Shown piece after piece: positions 38,652 through 39,772 of a DNA stretch of 39,772 nt (its first letter is position 1; each line of letters starts with the position of its first letter). A program made the translations under genes and the position numbers. The notes under the pieces are model-generated. The model had not been told where the DNA came from and did no database searches. It worked only from the letters and a program-made list of their open reading frames with translations. The stretch covers positions 1 through 39,772 of the forward strand of contig SHXF01000041.1 of assembly GCA_009693435.1 (NCBI GenBank), given 5' to 3'. Source of the stretch: Betaproteobacteria bacterium. Lineage in GTDB: Bacteria; Pseudomonadota; Gammaproteobacteria; Burkholderiales; SG8-39.

Positions 38652-39059
38652 TCAGAAATGATCCCGCAGTGCCGCACGCACGTTGAACAGATCTTGCCAG
38701 CTGCGTCGTTCGTCGTTCCCCGATGCGTATTGCCGCGCCTCTTCCGCAGTCTGCTTGCGCAGTGCGTCCAGCTGGCGCTGCAGATGGCCGAGCTGCGGTA
38801 GCATGGGCCCGTAGAACAGCACCAATTCGCCGCGCTGGACGACTATGCTGGGAAAATCCTCGACATCGAAGTTGCCGGCCCAATCGGCGTCGTCTTCAAT
38901 ATCCACCCAGATGAAATGCGCGTCCGGGTTTTTTGCCGGCAGCGAGTCAAATCCGACGCGATAATCGCGGCATGTGCCGCACCATTCGGCGCACAGGCAT
39001 GCGACCAGGAATTCACGCGGCTCGGATTCGATCAGATCAGCAGTGCGCTTTTCAAGCAT
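38652..39059 (-). CDS. Cytoplasmic thioredoxin-like protein
   Basis: A 135-residue thioredoxin-fold protein without a signal peptide. The active site is AEWCGTC (Cys27, Cys30), followed by FIWVDIEDDADWAGNFDVED, the cis-Pro loop FPSIVV and a C-terminal helix region longer than in TrxA (LQRQLDALRKQTAEEARQ). The ATG at 39059 is preferred to a TTG at 39089; GGAG lies 11 nt upstream. It is convergent to ccdA and divergent from cysE. It may be a cytoplasmic thiol donor or chaperone-like thioredoxin; the family is common in betaproteobacteria. Confidence 0.88.
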   Translation of the reverse strand: MLEKRTADLIESEPREFLVACLCAEWCGTCRDYRVGFDSLPAKNPDAHFIWVDIEDDADWAGNFDVEDFPSIVVQRGELVLFYGPMLPQLGHLQRQLDALRKQTAEEARQYASGNDERRSWQDLFNVRAALRDHF

Positions 39060-39187
39060 GAACGCCCAATCTCCAGGGCCAATTACCAAGGCTAACTACC
39101 CGTTGCGGCATGCAATTCCGATCTGGGTACGTGTTTCTCGCCATCGGTGAAGATGCTGCAATCTTGAATTGAAGAACAGGAGGCGGT

Positions 39188-39772
39188 ATGACCCAAAATC
39201 AGCAACATCGCGCCACACTCGGCAAGCTGGACCCGTCTGGAAGCGCATCCGGACCGAGGCCGAGGACATTGCGCGGCGCGAGCCCGAACTTGCGGGTTTC
39301 ATCCAGACGGCTGTCCTCGGCCACGAGACACTCGACGCTGCGATCATCCACCGTATTGGCGATCGGCTTGATCATGGGGATGTCCCGGGGGAATTGATCC
39401 GCCTGGCTTATGCGAAAGCCCTGGAGGATGAGCCGGAGCTCGGCGCTATCTTCCGCGCCGATATTGTCGCGACCTTCGATCGCGATCCGGCGACCGACCG
39501 TTTCATACAGGCTGTGCTCTACTACAAGGGCTTCCATGCCATCCAGACGCATCGCCTCGCGCACTGGCTATGGGGCAAGGGCCGCAAGGACTTTGCGAGT
39601 TACCTGCAAAGCCGCGCATCCGTGGTATTTCAGTGCGACATTCACCCTGCGGCGAAGATCGGGCGCGGTATCTTTCTCGACCATGCGACCGGCCTCGTGG
39701 TCGGCGAGACGGCGGTAATCGAAAACGATGTGTCCATGCTGCACAGCGTCACGCTCGGCGGCACCGGCAAGG
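39188..39772 (+). CDS. cysE: Serine O-acetyltransferase (CysE), partial, with an apparent frameshift near the start
   Basis: First step of cysteine synthesis: acetyl-CoA plus serine to O-acetylserine. The frame from about 39238 reads VWKRIRTEAEDIARREPEL, then DRDPATDRF, YYKGFHAIQTHRLAHWLWG, FQCDIHPAAKIGRGIFLDHA and GETAVIENDVS, which is CysE up to the hexapeptide-repeat domain, and runs off the window. A strong AGGAGG at 39180-39185 precedes ATG 39188, but that ATG is in another frame. Adding one G near 39235 (CCCG to CCCGG) joins them as MTQNQQHRATLGKLDP-VWKR. The frame itself has only a TTG at 39169 without a ribosome site. Confidence 0.85.

Noticed and set aside
1..39772. tRNA or rRNA genes
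   Set aside because: No cloverleaf-like sequence or ribosomal RNA segment was recognised on either strand by reading.

Overview
The window is GC-rich, gene-dense bacterial DNA with short intergenic gaps, many 4-nt ATGA/GTGA gene overlaps and several likely TTG/GTG starts. Four TctC (Bug-type) solute receptors, Liv-type and SsuABC-type importers, an ECF sigma/NrsF pair and REP-like dispersed repeats suggest a betaproteobacterium of Burkholderiales type. This is inference; no rRNA or tRNA marker is present.

Left part (1-19.4 kb, + strand): a catabolic region. A Liv-type ABC importer (binding protein, two permeases, two ATPases) is interleaved with an alpha/beta-hydrolase that has a Cys nucleophile and a luciferase-like monooxygenase. 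Then come a cupin, a NicX-like (M29-fold) ring-cleavage dioxygenase candidate, an FAD monooxygenase and a TctC receptor. A second importer (SsuABC type) has a second luciferase-like enzyme and an EthD-like small protein placed between its permeases and its ATPase. The block ends with a Rieske oxygenase, a two-domain extradiol dioxygenase and an amidase. Together these could import a (hetero)aromatic, possibly amide-bearing compound, hydroxylate it, open the ring and hydrolyse the products. No transcriptional regulator is encoded in this stretch.

Middle part (19.4-33 kb): an exported FKBP isomerase; a PemK/MazF-like toxin-antitoxin pair with a palindromic operator; a minus-strand pair of MFS transporter and 2-hydroxyacid dehydrogenase; TctC, an ACMSD-like amidohydrolase and another TctC on the plus strand; a VapBC-like pair; a relic of a thioredoxin/CcdA junction; and a minus-strand operon of ArgE-like deacetylase, SDR, divergent M20-like protein and TctC. 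Repeats and hairpins are concentrated in this part.

Right part (33-39.8 kb): a lipoprotein esterase; a DoxX-like membrane protein whose C-terminus is a captured 3' fragment of a tctC gene; a degenerate metallophosphatase-like protein; an ECF sigma factor with its NrsF anti-sigma; a thioredoxin with a frameshifted signal peptide; CcdA; a second thioredoxin; and the start of cysE, which also appears frameshifted.

The most notable observations are the NicX-like ligand pattern beside an FAD hydroxylase, the five-start-codon repeat at the front of the extradiol dioxygenase, hairpins placed just after both ABC binding-protein genes, and two pairs of homologous gene scraps in the same order at 27-28 kb and 34-38 kb, which point to an old segmental duplication.
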